Positions 44,949 through 57,215 of a DNA stretch of 64,000 nt are shown here, piece after piece. The stretch's first letter is position 1. Each line of letters opens with the position of its first letter. The translations under genes and the position numbers were made by a program. The notes under the pieces are model-generated. The model was not told the DNA's origin. It made no database searches and saw only the letters and a list, made by a program, of their open reading frames with translations. Source of the DNA: Megaleporinus macrocephalus (taxonomy: Eukaryota; Chordata; Actinopteri; Characiformes; Anostomidae); contig CM038719.1 in NCBI GenBank assembly GCA_021613375.1, forward strand, positions 3,557,115 to 3,621,114, given 5' to 3'.

Positions 44949-46290
44949 ATAAATACATTAGAACGTTAAAATAACGTTACGGTGATGTGATCTGATGATC
45001 CAGTAGCTCCACTGTTCTAGATTGATCTACACAGAACAGTCTATATAGTGATCTACACAGAACAGTCTATATAGTGATCTACACAGAACAGTCTATATAG
45101 TGTACATAGTCTATATAGTCATCTACACAGAACAGTCTATATAGTCATCTACACAGAACAGTCTATATAGTCATCTACACAGAACAGTCTATATAGTGTA
45201 CATAGTCTATATAGTGTACTTCACAGAACAGTCTATATAGTGATCTACACAGAACAGCACATATAGTGATATACATAGAACAGTCTATATAGTGATCTAC
45301 ACAGAACAGTCTATATAGTGATCTACACAGAACAGTCTATATAGTGTTCTACACAGAACAGTCTATATAGTGTTCTACACGGAACAGTCTATATATGGAT
45401 CTACACGGAACAGTCTATATAGTGATCTACACGGAACAGTATATAGGGATCTACACAGAACAGTCTATATAGGGATCTACACAGAACAGTCTATGTAGTG
45501 TTCTACACAGAACAGTCTATGTAGTGTTCTACACAAAACAGTCTATGTAGTGTTCTACACAAAACCGTCTATGTAGTGTTCTACACAGAACAGTTTATGT
45601 AGTGTTTTACACAGAACAGTCTATGTAGTGATCTAAACACGGAACAGTCTATATAGTGTTCTATACAGAACAGTATGTATAGTGTTCTATACAGAACAGT
45701 CTATGTAGTGTTCTATACAGAACAGTCTATGTAGTGTTCTATACAGAACAGTCTATGTAGTGTTCTACACAGAACAGTCTATGTAGTGTTCTACACAAAA
45801 CCGTCTATGTAGTGTTCTACACAGAACAGTTTATGTAGTGTTTTACACAGAACAGTCTATGTAGTGATCTAAACATGGAACAGTCTATATAGTGTTCTAT
45901 ACAGAACAGTCTATATGGTGTTCTATACAGAACAGTCTATGTAGTGTTCTACACAGAACAGTCTATGTAGTGTTCTACACAAAACCGTCTATGTAGTGTT
46001 CTACACAGAACAGTCTATGTAGTGATCTAAACACGGAACAGTCTATATAGTGTTCTATACAGAACAGTCTATATAGTGTTCTACACAAAACCGTCTATGT
46101 AGTGTTCTACACAAAACCGTCTATGTAGTGTTCTACACAGAACCGTCTATGTAGTGTTTTACACAGAACAGTTTATGTAGTGTTTTACACAGAACAGTCT
46201 ATATAGTGATCTAAACACGGAACAGTCTATATAGTGTTCTATACAGAACAGTCTGTATAGTCTTCTGCACAGAACAGTCTACGTAGTGTT
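44949..46290. repeat. 26-bp minisatellite with shared left flank (copy B, med25 intron 3)
   Basis: The leader ATAAATACATTAGAACG..GATGTGATCTGATGATCC..CCAGTAGCTCCACTG at 44949-45020 matches 17290-17370. It is followed by about 50 units of GATCTACACAGAACAGTCTA plus TATAGT. Later units drift to GTAGTGTTCTACACAAAACC forms and show a block duplication (about 45540-45660 against 45790-45900). Confidence 0.95.
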
Positions 46291-46369
46291 TTATAATACC
46301 ATAAAGTATACATTCACAAATACACTGTAGAAAACGGACAGAAGTGCACACAAGTACTCTGAGGTGGGT

Positions 46370-46730
46370 AACAGCCTAAATCAGTACTGAAGTACAAGTA
46401 CCAATACTAAATTACCTTCATATAAAGTAAATTGAGAAAAATTACTAAAGTATCAGGTAAAATGCTTCTTAAGTACTGAGGGACCTGAAGTGGAGCTTCC
46501 CAGTGCAGGAACTAAAGACTATACAGATCTGACCAATCACAGAGCAGCAATACAAGAGAAAAAAAGAAGTAGTAACTAAGTATGAAAGTCTTAAAGAGTA
46601 AAAAGTAGAATCTTTTATTCACTAATATTAAAATTACTCACTATTAGTAAATTCTTCTAGCAGTGTTGTACTGAAGTACATGTACTTGAGTGAATGTAAT
46701 TAGTTACAACACAGCTCTGACCATGACAGC
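46370..46730. repeat. dispersed AAGTAC-rich repeat
   Basis: Words such as GAAGTACAAGTACC, GAAGTACATGTACTTGAGTG and AAAGAGTAAAAAGTAGAATC are typical of a common fish dispersed repeat. No open frame or target duplication was identified. Confidence 0.5.
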
Positions 46731-46764
46731 CAGCATCACATGAGTCCAGTGAGAGTAAGTATAA

Positions 46765-47640
46765 GCATGCAGTTCTCTATCAAAATAAAAGTCCCTGTAA
46801 CAAAAGGCTACTACTTTACTGTTTACCTCAGCACGCAGTTCTCTATCAAAATAAAAGTCCCTGTAACAAAAGGCTACTTCTTTACTGTTTACCTCAGCAC
46901 GCAGTTCTCTATCAAAATAAAAGTCCCTGTAACAAAAGGCTACTTCTTTACTGTTTACCTCAGCACGCAGTTCTCTATCAAAATAAAAGTCCCTGTAACG
47001 AAAGGCTACTTCTTTACTGTTTACCTCAGCACGCAGTTCTCTATCAAAATAAAAGTCCCTGTAACAAAAGGCTACTACTTTACTGCTAGATTTACACTGT
47101 TTACCTCAGCACGCAGTTCTCTATCAAAATAAAAGTCCCTGTAACAAAAGGCTACTACTTTACTGCTAGATTTACACTGTTTACCTCAGCACGCAGTTTT
47201 CTATCAAAATAAAAGTCCCTGTAACAAAAGGCTACTTCTTTACTGCTAGATTTACACTGTTTACCTCAGCACGCAGTTCTCTATCAAAATAAAAGTCCCT
47301 GTAACAAAAGGCTATTTCTTTACTGTTTACCTCAGCACGCAGTTCTCTATCAAAATAAAAGTCCCTGTAACAAAAGGCTACTTCTTTACTGTTTACCTTA
47401 GCATGCAGTTCTCTATCAAAATAAAAGTCCCTGTAACAAAAGGCTACTTCTTTACTGTTAACCTCAGCATGCAGTTCTCTATCAAAATAAAAGTCCCTGT
47501 AACAAAAGGCTACTTCTTTACTGTTTACCTCAGCATGCAGTTCTCTATCAAAATAAAAGTCCCTGTAACAAAAGGCTACTTTCTGTACTGCTAGACACTG
47601 TTTACCTCAGCACGCAGGTTCTTTACTGCGTCAGCATGCC
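46765..47640. repeat. 66/79-bp minisatellite (med25 intron 3)
   Basis: About 12-13 units contain CAGTTCTCTATCAAAATAAA, AGTCCCTGTAACAAAAGGCT and ACTTCTTTACTGTTTACCTC. A longer form inserts 13 bp (GCTAGATTTACAC). The 22-codon period leaves + strand frames open (QFSIKIKVPVTKGYFF repeats), and AAAATAAAA words recur; this is an artefact, not coding. Confidence 0.96.
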
Positions 47641-47883
47641 CATCTCCCAATCAAAATAAAGGTCTCCTTAACAAAAGACTACATAAATGTTACTGCACAG
47701 AATAACTAATCTTAAATCAGATGATCAGGGGTTATTAGTAATCTTGAGTTGAGTTCTAACACATTATAAAACCTTGTGTTGTAATAGCATTTTAAACACG
47801 TTTGCCATATTGCCCACCTGTAGCGAGCCGTTTGTTCCTGGTGCTGCTGGGATTTGTAGTTCTGCTGCTGTCTCTGCTCTCAG

Positions 47884-47982
47884 GTTTATGGGTGGAGGAG
47901 CAGAGAGCTGTAGTCTGATCGCTGAAGGCCTGTCGGTGGCTCTGCAGCTCTTCGACGACTTCAAGAAAATGAGGGAGCAGAT
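47884..47982 (+). CDS. med25: med25 exon 4
   Basis: The exon reads [20 protein letters not shown] then [12 protein letters not shown], residues 103-136 of the VWA domain. Acceptor GCTCTCAG and donor GTGAGT lie on either side. The split Gln (CA|G) and Ile (AT|C) codons join correctly with exons 3 and 5. Confidence 0.97.
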
Positions 47983-48081
47983 GTGAGTGTATAATAAACA
48001 CCACACAGTCCAGTTGCACCAGTAATCTCATTTCATTGAGGTGACCCCATAATGGACACTGTCCTTGCTCTGTCCTCACAG

Positions 48082-48202
48082 CGGTCAGACTCATAAGGTT
48101 TGCGTGCTGCTGTGTAACTCCCCTCCGTACCTGCTGCCCGCCGTGGAGAGCGTCAGTTACACCGGCTGCACCACAGACAACCTCGTCCAGATCATACGAG
48201 AC
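48082..48202 (+). CDS. med25: med25 exon 5
   Basis: The exon reads [20 protein letters not shown] then [20 protein letters not shown], residues 136-176. Acceptor CCTCACAG and donor GTGAGT flank it. The following intron (48203-50556) contains the nested hAT elements. Confidence 0.97.
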
Positions 48203-49079
48203 GTGAGTACTGCTGAGGGACTGAAACCCAAAACCTTCTACGACTTTCAAAATTTCAACATAAGTAAATGAATGAACTCTCTGTTCTAGAGAAGGTCAGA
48301 ACTGTTCACAGTGGTGGTGAATGGAACCAGATGTCCACCTTTAAAAAGCTCCCTCATAGAAAGTTATAATATTATTTCATAACTGAGACACTGTTCAATT
48401 TAGTTTGAGGAGATGTAGAATTTAGAGTTAAGTCTTTTTACACATTATGAACATTGACATTTGCATCTGCTCATTTAGTTGCACGTTAGTTGCTGCACTT
48501 TCCTTGTTTTAAATGTATGTACAGTGCAAATAAGTGCCTATTAATAAACACGATCAACAGAAGAGTGAAAGAGCTCCGAAAGAGGTAGATTCTGTTCATA
48601 AAAAATTGGAGGTAATACCGTCTAGGGGTGGGCGATATGGCCCTACAATAATATCATGATATTTCATGGTATTTTTGCGTTAACGATACTCTTGGCGATA
48701 TGACTAAACATCAAATTAAAAAAAATATTTCAAGAATTCACTACTGCAACAAAATGAACATTAAATTTTATTATTGCATACGATATGATATGGCACACAC
48801 CTAACTGAGATATTAAAAAATACAAGAATTTTTATCAGACTGTAACAGAAGTCAATGATCCAGAATGTCACGATACTAAATAATGCACTCCAAATATCTC
48901 CATATATCCAGGACTGAAGTAAAGTGAATGATACTGGACAGATCAAATCTGTCTCTAGTAGATATATGATGGGAAAGGAGAAAAGTGTGGATTTTTCTTT
49001 TACTAAAAATAGTAAAAGTAGTACCTGATGTGATAATTAGGGAAGGGTGATATGGCTCAATATTTTAGGGTATAATATC

Positions 49080-50139
49080 CAGAGATGGGACCGATCCGAT
49101 ACAATATCGGTATCGGGGCCGATATTGACGTAAGTTAATGTATCGGATATCAGGCGAATGCGGCCGATCCACTTACCGATCCATTTTCCAGTCCGCAGCT
49201 TCAGCTGGACAATAAACACGCTGTAACGTTAACACGAAACGCACCAGTGATCCAGATTCCAGTTCCACAGTTTAATTGCATCCCCAGCAGCTTCAGTCTG
49301 CAGCTGACTGAAAAATGTCGTGTGGAGATTTTTCTCTTTGGAAACACCGAACAGCAAATAGGCTACATGTAGTATTTGTAAGGTGGATGTAACGAAAGGT
49401 GGAAGCTACTCCAGCATCTTATAACACAACAAATTTACTCAAACACCTGCAGAGGTTTCACACCAGGACTCGACGACCAACCACTCTCTGTGGTGGAAAA
49501 TGTCGGATTTCGTAGCCTGATGGAGCTCTTAGAGCCCAGGTATGGTCTGCCGTCCAGAAAGTACATTTCAGAAACGGCAGTACCCGAGATGTACAAACTA
49601 GTATCCAAACAGTTAGCAGCACAATTTGATGTTGAGGGAATGAAGCTTTACGACAGATATTTGGACCTCAGATGTGAGTCCAGCGTCTCTCGTAAGTCTA
49701 ACTGTACACTGGATAAACTCGGAAACATATGCATTTGAAGTCTTGTTGAAGTTGCTGCTGCTGCTGATGATGATGATACAATTTTCTTAATACCTGAACT
49801 GTTCAGATCATACAGTCAGTCATATTGTTGTATTTAGCTGACTAGAAAGGTTTTTGATACATAAGATGTTTGTTTCAGTTTTGTGTTTTAAATATTTGAT
49901 ATGAAAGAAAACTATTGTGTTTGTATACGCCTTTGGAATGCATTTAAGTTAAATGCATGTGTGTACTCTTCTAAGTGCTGTTTCTATTTCAGCCTCATTA
50001 TGTAACCTTAAACATTGTACCAATGATAATAAACTAAAGAGCCCTTATATCGGTATTTGTATCGGTATCTGTATCAATATTGGCAGTTATATATCGGTAT
50101 CGGATCGGAACTGAAAAACACTGGATCGGCCCATCACTA
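49080..50139 (+). mobile_element. inner hAT element nested in the outer one, 8-bp target duplication
   Basis: Ends CAGAGATGGGACCGATCC and GGATCGGCCCATCACTA are imperfect inverted repeats. ATAATATC flanks both sides (49072-49079 and 50140-50147), an intact 8-bp target duplication that marks hAT insertion. The interior holds a broken N-terminal transposase piece (49310-49740). At 1.06 kb it is an internally deleted, nonautonomous derivative. Confidence 0.93.
49310..49738 (+). pseudogene. hAT transposase remnant (BED zinc finger and following region)
   Basis: Across broken frames, residues of a BED-type zinc finger can be read (CSICKVDVTKGG.., NLLKHLQRFH, about 49370-49462). An open stretch from 49481 follows, with PLSVVENVGFRSLMELLEPR and YGLPSRKYISETAVPEMY, typical of ZBED-like hAT transposases. 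The catalytic RNase-H-like part and the C-terminal dimerisation domain are absent. The ATG at 49490 is internal, not a true start. Confidence 0.8.
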
Positions 50140-50556
50140 ATAATATCGTTCACCATATTCAAAAATGTTGGTGATATTATGGTGTATGATACGATATGGC
50201 ACACCCCTAATACCGTCATAACATAACTAGAAAAGAATGGTTGTGCAGCTTAAGCAGTGCAAGGAAGGAGGGATGAATAAACGACTAATAGAGGAGTGTG
50301 GGTCAGTGTGTTTGATGATCTGTTCTGCGTAAGTACAGGCAGTTTTATTGCTGTAGGTTAAATGAAAGCATGATGTTCGTGTGGGCTTGATGAATGAATG
50401 AGACTCTATGGGGATGGAAATTAAAATGAGAAAGAGACGAGTGCAGGTCAGACCAACACTGCAGTCGTGGTCGGGGGTCCGCCCTGAATCAGTGTATGTG
50501 AAACGGTGTCTGTCGGTCGATTAAGATCTGTCGGTCTCTCTGTCTCTGTACTCCAG

Positions 50557-50716
50557 AGGGGGATCCATTTCTCTGTGGTCTCGCCGCGGAAGCTTCCAGC
50601 ACTTCGAGCTCTGTACGAGCGGGCTTCCCCCGTCGGAGCACCGGCCGAGTCGGCCCATCCGGACTACAGCCAGGATCCGTTTCACATGGTGCTCATCCGT
50701 GGCATCGCGCTCCCGG
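50557..50716 (+). CDS. med25: med25 exon 6 (end of VWA domain)
   Basis: The exon reads RGIHFSVVSPRKLPALRALY and later DYSQDPFHMVLIRGIALP, residues 177-230, closing the VWA domain. Acceptor TACTCCAG and donor GTAAGA flank it; the last base begins a Val codon (G|TT). The middle part (ASPVGAPAESAHP) is variable among species. The frame that continues to 50823 is read-through into the intron. Confidence 0.96.
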
Positions 50717-50997
50717 GTAAGAAGCAGTCCGGTTATTTGCGTCTCTTCGCTGTCCTAAGAAAAACGAGTATCTCCAAATCCACTTTACAGGAGAGGCTAA
50801 AAACTTCTTCACTCTCTATGTGAGTCAATGGAACCAGAATTATTTCGGAGCTGTTTTAGAGCGTTTCTATTGGTCCATTTGTCGTGAAATTATTACACTA
50901 GATAAACGTCAGCCATCGTGTTCAAATAATGTAGAAAAATAAAAATGGCCAAAACGGAGATCTGTGGAGTTTTTTTTTGGAGAGCGACATGCAAACT

Positions 50998-53560
50998 GGT
51001 GGTTAGTGGTTAGTATGGTGGTGTAGTGGTTAGTATGGTGGTGTAGTGGTTAGTATGGTGGTGTAGTGGTTAGTATGGTGGTGTAGTGGTCAGTATGGTG
51101 GTGTAGTGGTTAGTACGGTGGTGTAGTGGTTAGTATAGTGGTGTAGTGGTTAGTATGGTGGTGTAGTGGTTAGTATGGTGGTGTAGTGGTCAGTATGGTG
51201 GTGTAGTGGTTAGTACGGTGGTGTAGTGGTTAGTATAGTGGTGTAGTGGTTAGTATGGTGGTGTAGTGGTTAGTATGGTGGTGTAGTGGTCAGTATGGTG
51301 GTGTAGTGGTTAGTATGGTGGTGTAGTGGTTAGTACGGTGGTGTAGTGGTTAGTATGGTGGTGTAGTGGTTAGTATGGTGGTGTAGTGGTCAGTATGGTG
51401 GTGTAGTGGTTAGTACGGTGGTGTAGTGGTTAGTATGGTGGTGTAGTGGTCAGTATGGTGGTGTAGTGGTCAGTATGGTGGTGTAGTGGTTAGTATGGTG
51501 GTGTAGTGGTTAGTACGGTGGTGTAGTGGTTAGTATGGTGGTGTAGTGGTTAGTATGGTGGTGTAGTGGTCAGTATGGTGGTGTAGTGGTTAGTACGGTG
51601 GTGTAGTGGTTAGTATGGTGGTGTAGTGGTCAGTATGGTGGTGTAGTGGTCAGTATGGTGGTGTAGTGGTTAGTATGGTGGTGTAGTGGTTAGTACGGTG
51701 GTGTAGTGGTTAGTATGGTGGTGTAGTGGTTAGTACGGTGGTGTAGTGGTTAGTACGGTGGTGTAGTGGTTAGTATGGTGGTGTAGTGGTCAGTATGGTG
51801 GTGTAGTGGTTAGTATGGTGGTGTAGTGGTTAGTACGGTGGTGTAGTGGTCAGTACGGTGGTGTAGTGGTCAGTATGGTGGTGTAGTGGTCAGTACGGTG
51901 GTGTAGTGGTTAGTATGGTGGTGTAGTGGTTAGTAAGGTGGTGTAGTGGTCAGTATGGTGGTGTAGTGGTCAGTATGGTGGTGTAGTGGTTAGTATGGTG
52001 GTGTAGTGGTTAGTACGGTGGTGTAGTGGTTAGTACGGTGGTGTAGTGGTTAGTGTGGTGGTGTAGTGGTTAGTACGGTGGTGTAGTGGTTAGTATGGTG
52101 GTGTAGTGGTTAGTATGGTGGTGTAGTGGTTAGTGTGGTGGTGTAGTGGTTAGTACGGTGGTGTAGTGGTTAGTATGGTGGTGTAGTGGTTAGTACGGTG
52201 GTGTAGTGGTTAGTATGGTGGTGTAGTGGTTAGTATGGTGGTGTAGTGGTTAGTATGGTGGTGTAGTGGTCAGTATGGTGGTGTAGTGGTTAGTACGGTG
52301 GCGTAGTGGTTAGTACGGTGGTGTAGTGGTCAGTATGGTGGTGTAGTGGTCAGTATGGTGGTGTAGTGGTCAGTATGGTGGTGTAGTGGTTAGTATGGTG
52401 GTGTAGTGGTCAGTATGGTGGTGTAGTGGTCAGTATGGTGGTGTAGTGGTCAGTACGGTGGTGTAGTGGTCAGTACGGTGGTGTAGTGGTCAGTATGGTG
52501 GTGTAGTGGTTAGTATGGTGGTGTAGTGGTTAGTACGGTGGTGTAGTGGTTAGTATGGTGGTGTAGTGGTTAGTATGGTGGTGTAGTGGTCAGTATGGTG
52601 GTGTAGTGGTTAGTACGGTGGTGTAGTGGTTAGTACGGTGGTGTAGTGGTTAGTACGGTGGTGTAGTGGTCAGTATGGTGGTGTAGTGGTCAGTATGGTG
52701 GTGTAGTGGTTAGTATGGTGGTGTAGTGGTCAGTATGGTGGTGTAGTGGTCAGTATGGTGGTGTAGTGGTCAGTACGGTGGTGTAGTGGTCAGTATGGTG
52801 GTGTAGTGGTCAGTATGGTGGTGTAGTGGTTAGTATGGTGGTGTAGTGGTTAGTACGGTGGTGTAGTGGTTAGTATGGTGGTGTAGTGGTCAGTATGGTG
52901 GTGTAGTGGTTAGTATGGTGGTGTAGTGGTCAGTATGGTGGTGTAGTGGTTAGTACGGTGGTGTAGTGGTTAGTACGGTGGTGTAGTGGTTAGTATGGTG
53001 GTGTAGTGGTCAGTATGGTGGTGTAGTGGTCAGTATGGTGGTGTAGTGGTTAGTATGGTGGTGTAGTGGTCAGTATGGTGGTGTAGTGGTTAGTATGGTG
53101 GTGTAGTGGTTAGTATGGTGGTGTAGTGGTTAGTATGGTGGTGTAGTGGTTAGTATGGTGGTGTAGTGGTTAGTATGGTGGTGTAGTGGTTAGTATGGTG
53201 GTGTAGTGGTTAGTATGGTGGTGTAGTGGTTAGTATGGTGGTGTAGTGGTCAGTATGGTGGTGTAGTGGTTAGTATGGTGGTGTAGTGGTTAGTATGGTG
53301 GTGTAGTGGTCAGTACGGTGGTGTAGTGGTCAGTATGGTGGTGTAGTGGTTAGTATGGTGGTGTAGTGGTTAGTACGGTGGTGTAGTGGTCAGTATGGTG
53401 GTGTAGTGGTTAGTATGGTGGTGTAGTGGTCAGTATGGTGGTGTAGTGGTTAGTATGGTGGTGTAGTGGTTAGTATGGTGGTGTAGTGGTTAGTATGGTG
53501 GTGTAGTGGTCAGTATGGTGGTGTAGTGGTCAGTATGGTGGTGTAGTGGTCAGTACGGTT
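50998..53560. repeat. 20-bp minisatellite with tRNA A-box-like unit (copy B, med25 intron 6)
   Basis: About 128 units of GGTGGTGTAGTGGTTAGTAT run in exact 20-bp register for 2.5 kb with no indel seen. Variation is almost confined to TTAG/TCAG and TAT/TAC. Multi-unit blocks repeat (for example at 51360-51540 and 51540-51720), which indicates amplification of blocks. It is the same unit as at 34313-35422. Confidence 0.98.
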
Positions 53561-54371
53561 AATTTTTATTTAAAAGCACTCTCTGTTCGTTTGTCAGAAT
53601 ACATCACTTCATTAATGAATATAAATAACAGTAATTATCAGACTGGCTGTAGTGGTTGGATCAGCTGACCGGTACCAAGAGTTTTCACTGAACTGGGAAA
53701 ATCTGCTTTTAGCTAATCTACTACAATTATTTAAAACTTTTAAAATCTAACCACCTTGTACCTGTTTTACTAAATCTTATTTATTATTTTATGTCTTGCT
53801 TTATTTTTTGTATTGTTTTATTTGATTTAATTAGTACTGTGTTATTATTTGATCTCAATTTTTAAGTTTTTATTATTATTTTTTTTATTATTATTACAAT
53901 ATCTTGGTTTTCCCCTTAAATTTCTTTTGAACTATTTCACTTTTTAATTATTATTTTTTTAATCTCTTCTTACTAATTAAATCTTAACTTCTATCTGTTT
54001 ATATCATTGTTTCATTTTTATTATTATTATTTTATGTTCAGTGTTATTTTTAAATTTTTTGTTTAATGTGCGTCAGCAACTTTCTTCTCAGTTGTTTTAA
54101 TTCATAATGATTAAATTTTGTTTTTATTTTCTTTGTCAATCCTTATTCATGTAGGTTGTTTGATTATGTAGGCGTGACTACCACGTTGCTTTGGTAACAT
54201 GGAGTCCATTCCAGTGGTCCTTGCTTTTGTTGAGCCGTTGATGTTATATTTTTGTAAATACATATTAGAATATTAATATTCGTTGTTCATAGAGGTTTGG
54301 TTTGAAAGCCGCTGTTGTACCTGCTGGTTGCGAGTGGGTTCTAATGGTGGTTCTCTTGTTTCCCTGTGTAG
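53561..54371. other. AT-rich remainder of med25 intron 6
   Basis: Very T-rich sequence with (TTA)n-like runs; no gene or transposon is recognised. The polypyrimidine tract before exon 7 is weak (TTGTTTCCCTGTGTAG). Confidence 0.6.
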
Positions 54372-54505
54372 TTGCCCCGGGTGGAGGTTCTGGTTCTGTC
54401 CCACTGAAACCAGTACTACCCCCTCAGGCCATGAGCATCAACCAGCCGACATCTATTGGTGCCGCCGCTCCGGTTCCTCAGATCAGCGCCGCTCACCAGT
54501 ACCAG
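54372..54505 (+). CDS. med25: med25 exon 7 (start of linker)
   Basis: Reads APGGGSGSVPLKPVLPPQAM then SINQPTSIGAAAPVPQISAA and ends HQYQ, residues 230-274. It starts the proline-rich linker after the VWA domain; PLKPVLPPQ and the QYQ end match fish MED25. Acceptor TGTGTAG and donor GTAACC are both weak. Confidence 0.9.
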
Positions 54506-54642
54506 GTAACCCGTCTCACAGGATATGGTTTACTCAGCGGAACATGAACAGAGACTCCTGTAGGAGATCAGCCTGCTTCTGTTTTAGTGATGTCACAAAA
54601 CCCTCCTGTTCAGACTGTAAGTGTTAAGCCCGTTTGTTTTTG

Positions 54643-55538
<896 letters not shown>

Positions 55539-55608
55539 CCCTCTCTAAACGCGGCTGCGGCTGCAGCAGCGATGGCTGTGGAGGCGGCGAATAATCAGAA
55601 AAGTCGTT
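55539..55608 (+). CDS. med25: med25 exon 8
   Basis: The exon reads PSLN, a run of seven Ala, then MAVEAANNQKSR (residues 275-297). It matches the LNAAQVAAQ-AVEAA-NQK region of vertebrate MED25, with the QV..Q residues replaced by Ala. Acceptor TCTCCAG closes a 900-base pyrimidine tract; donor GTGAGT follows. Phase is right on both sides. Confidence 0.9.
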
Positions 55609-56040
55609 GTGAGTTCACTTTGATTTTACTCTTTAAGAATCTGATTCTCTGTATCATCACTGTTCAAAGAAAACCTACTAACTTTACAGGAGAGAACAAA
55701 AACATTCTTTAATTTCAGTGTGTGTTTTTAATCGTATTCACTAGTATTATTACTATTAATATAGTACAGAAGAGTGTGTGTGGGTGTGTCCCGTATTTTG
55801 ACTGCTGGCGTAGACAATCTTACAAAGCACTCTGGAGCAGAAACACAGTTCACAGGAAGAGAAGCTGTTAAAACAGCTGTGAGGTGTCGGTCGACACACA
55901 GCATCTCATTAACACTCCGCATCATCAGGAGTGACCAGGATGAAGTTAATACACAGAAAATACGTATCCTACTCTAAACCACACACTTACACAGGATTCT
56001 GGAGCAGCCGTACACTGGAGTGTGGGTGTTTCACTCCTCT

Positions 56041-56042
<2 letters not shown>

Positions 56043-56079
<37 letters not shown>

Positions 56080-56186
56080 CACTGCCCTCTAGAGTTTGTA
56101 TGTGTGGGTATGTTTGTGTGTATGTATATGTAGGTGTTTCACATCCTCCTAATGTGTGTATGTGTGTGTTTCACTGCCCACTAGTG

Positions 56187-56226
<40 letters not shown>

Positions 56227-56287
56227 ATTTGTGTGTGTTTCACTGCCCCCTAGTATGTGTGTGTGTGTGTGTGTGTTTCACTGCCCC

Positions 56288-56318
<31 letters not shown>

Positions 56319-56399
56319 TTCAATGAGTGTGTATATTTGTGTGTGTGTGTGTGTGGGGGGGGTAGTTGTATGTTTCACTGTCCTGTAGAGTGGGTGTAC

Positions 56400-56437
<38 letters not shown>

Positions 56438-56534
56438 CACTGCCCTCTAGAGTTTGTATATGTGTGTTTGTGTGTATGTATATGTAGGTGTTTCACATCC
56501 TCCTAATGTGTGTATGTGTGTGTTTCACTGCCCC

Positions 56535-56584
<50 letters not shown>

Positions 56585-56592
56585 CACTGGCC
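56043..56592. repeat. (TG)n blocks alternating with TTTCACTGCCCCCTAG (med25 intron 8)
   Basis: Six or more TG runs of 15-45 bases are separated by TTTCACTGCCCTCTAGAG and TTCACATCCTCCTAATG spacers. One block (about 56050-56180) is repeated at about 56405-56530. Confidence 0.95.
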
Positions 56593-56704
56593 CCTTGTTG
56601 TACACTAAAGACTTAACATGTCTGTTAAAGCTGCCATAATAAATGTAATAATATTCAATAATAAATAAATAAATAAATAAATGTTCTAAATATCTGCCTC
56701 TCAG

Positions 56705-56964
56705 TTCCGGGGATGGTGAACGCGGGTCCCCCCTTCAGCACCCAGCCGGTTAAATTAACCCCACCCAGCCAGCCCAGCCTGTCCACGGTCACCACAGTCT
56801 CCACACCCATGATGTCCCAGCAGCAAGCTCCTCCTCAGCAGCAACCGCAGCCGTCACAGGTCCAGCCCCCCGGGCAGCCGGCGCCCAATCAACAGGCGCC
56901 TCAGCCCCCGCAGCAGCAGCCAGCGCCCAATCAGCAGGCACCCCCATCCTCTCAGCCCGGCATG
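56705..56964 (+). CDS. med25: med25 exon 9 (Pro/Gln-rich linker)
   Basis: The exon reads FPGMVNAGPPFSTQPVKLTP, then STVTTVSTPMMSQQQ, and a Pro/Gln-rich end in which PAPNQQAP occurs twice; residues 297-384. Low complexity is normal for this part of MED25. Acceptor CCTCTCAG and donor GTGAGC flank it. CAG/CAA/CCN triplets suggest slippage-prone length variation. Confidence 0.93.
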
Positions 56965-57215
56965 GTGAGCAGACGTTGAGTGGACAAGTCCTCCTCAGGG
57001 AACTTGCTTAAATGCTGGTGCTCAGTTACTGTTAGCGAGCTGAGGGTCAGGTATAGGAGATGGGTGAGGGGGTGGGAGTATTATATAAACAAATTAACCC
57101 CCCAGTATGTTAAATCCAGCAGTAATTCCAAATCAGAGTGACCTAAAATCCTAATCGAGGGTCCCGGGACGTTTGGGTGTGTTTTGATTCTGTTGGGTTT
57201 GTTCTTTTTTTGCAG

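Larger units (their letters stand above)
48623..50209. mobile_element. outer hAT-like nonautonomous element with 8-bp target duplication
   Basis: Left end TAGGGGTGGGCGATATGG and right end ATATGGCACACCCCTA are inverted repeats of the TAGGGGTG type. They are bounded by the direct repeat ATACCGTC at 48615-48622 and 50210-50217, the 8-bp target duplication expected of hAT transposition. Internal ends of the same kind (GATATGGCACACACCTAA at about 48789-48807, and TTAGGGAAGGGTGATATGG at about 49038) suggest a dimeric or rearranged copy. No transposase belongs to the outer element itself. Confidence 0.85.

Noticed and set aside
50557..50823. Longer med25 exon 6 read-through frame
   Set aside because: The GTAAGA donor at 50717 joins in phase to exon 7 with the expected protein; the extra residues lie in intron.
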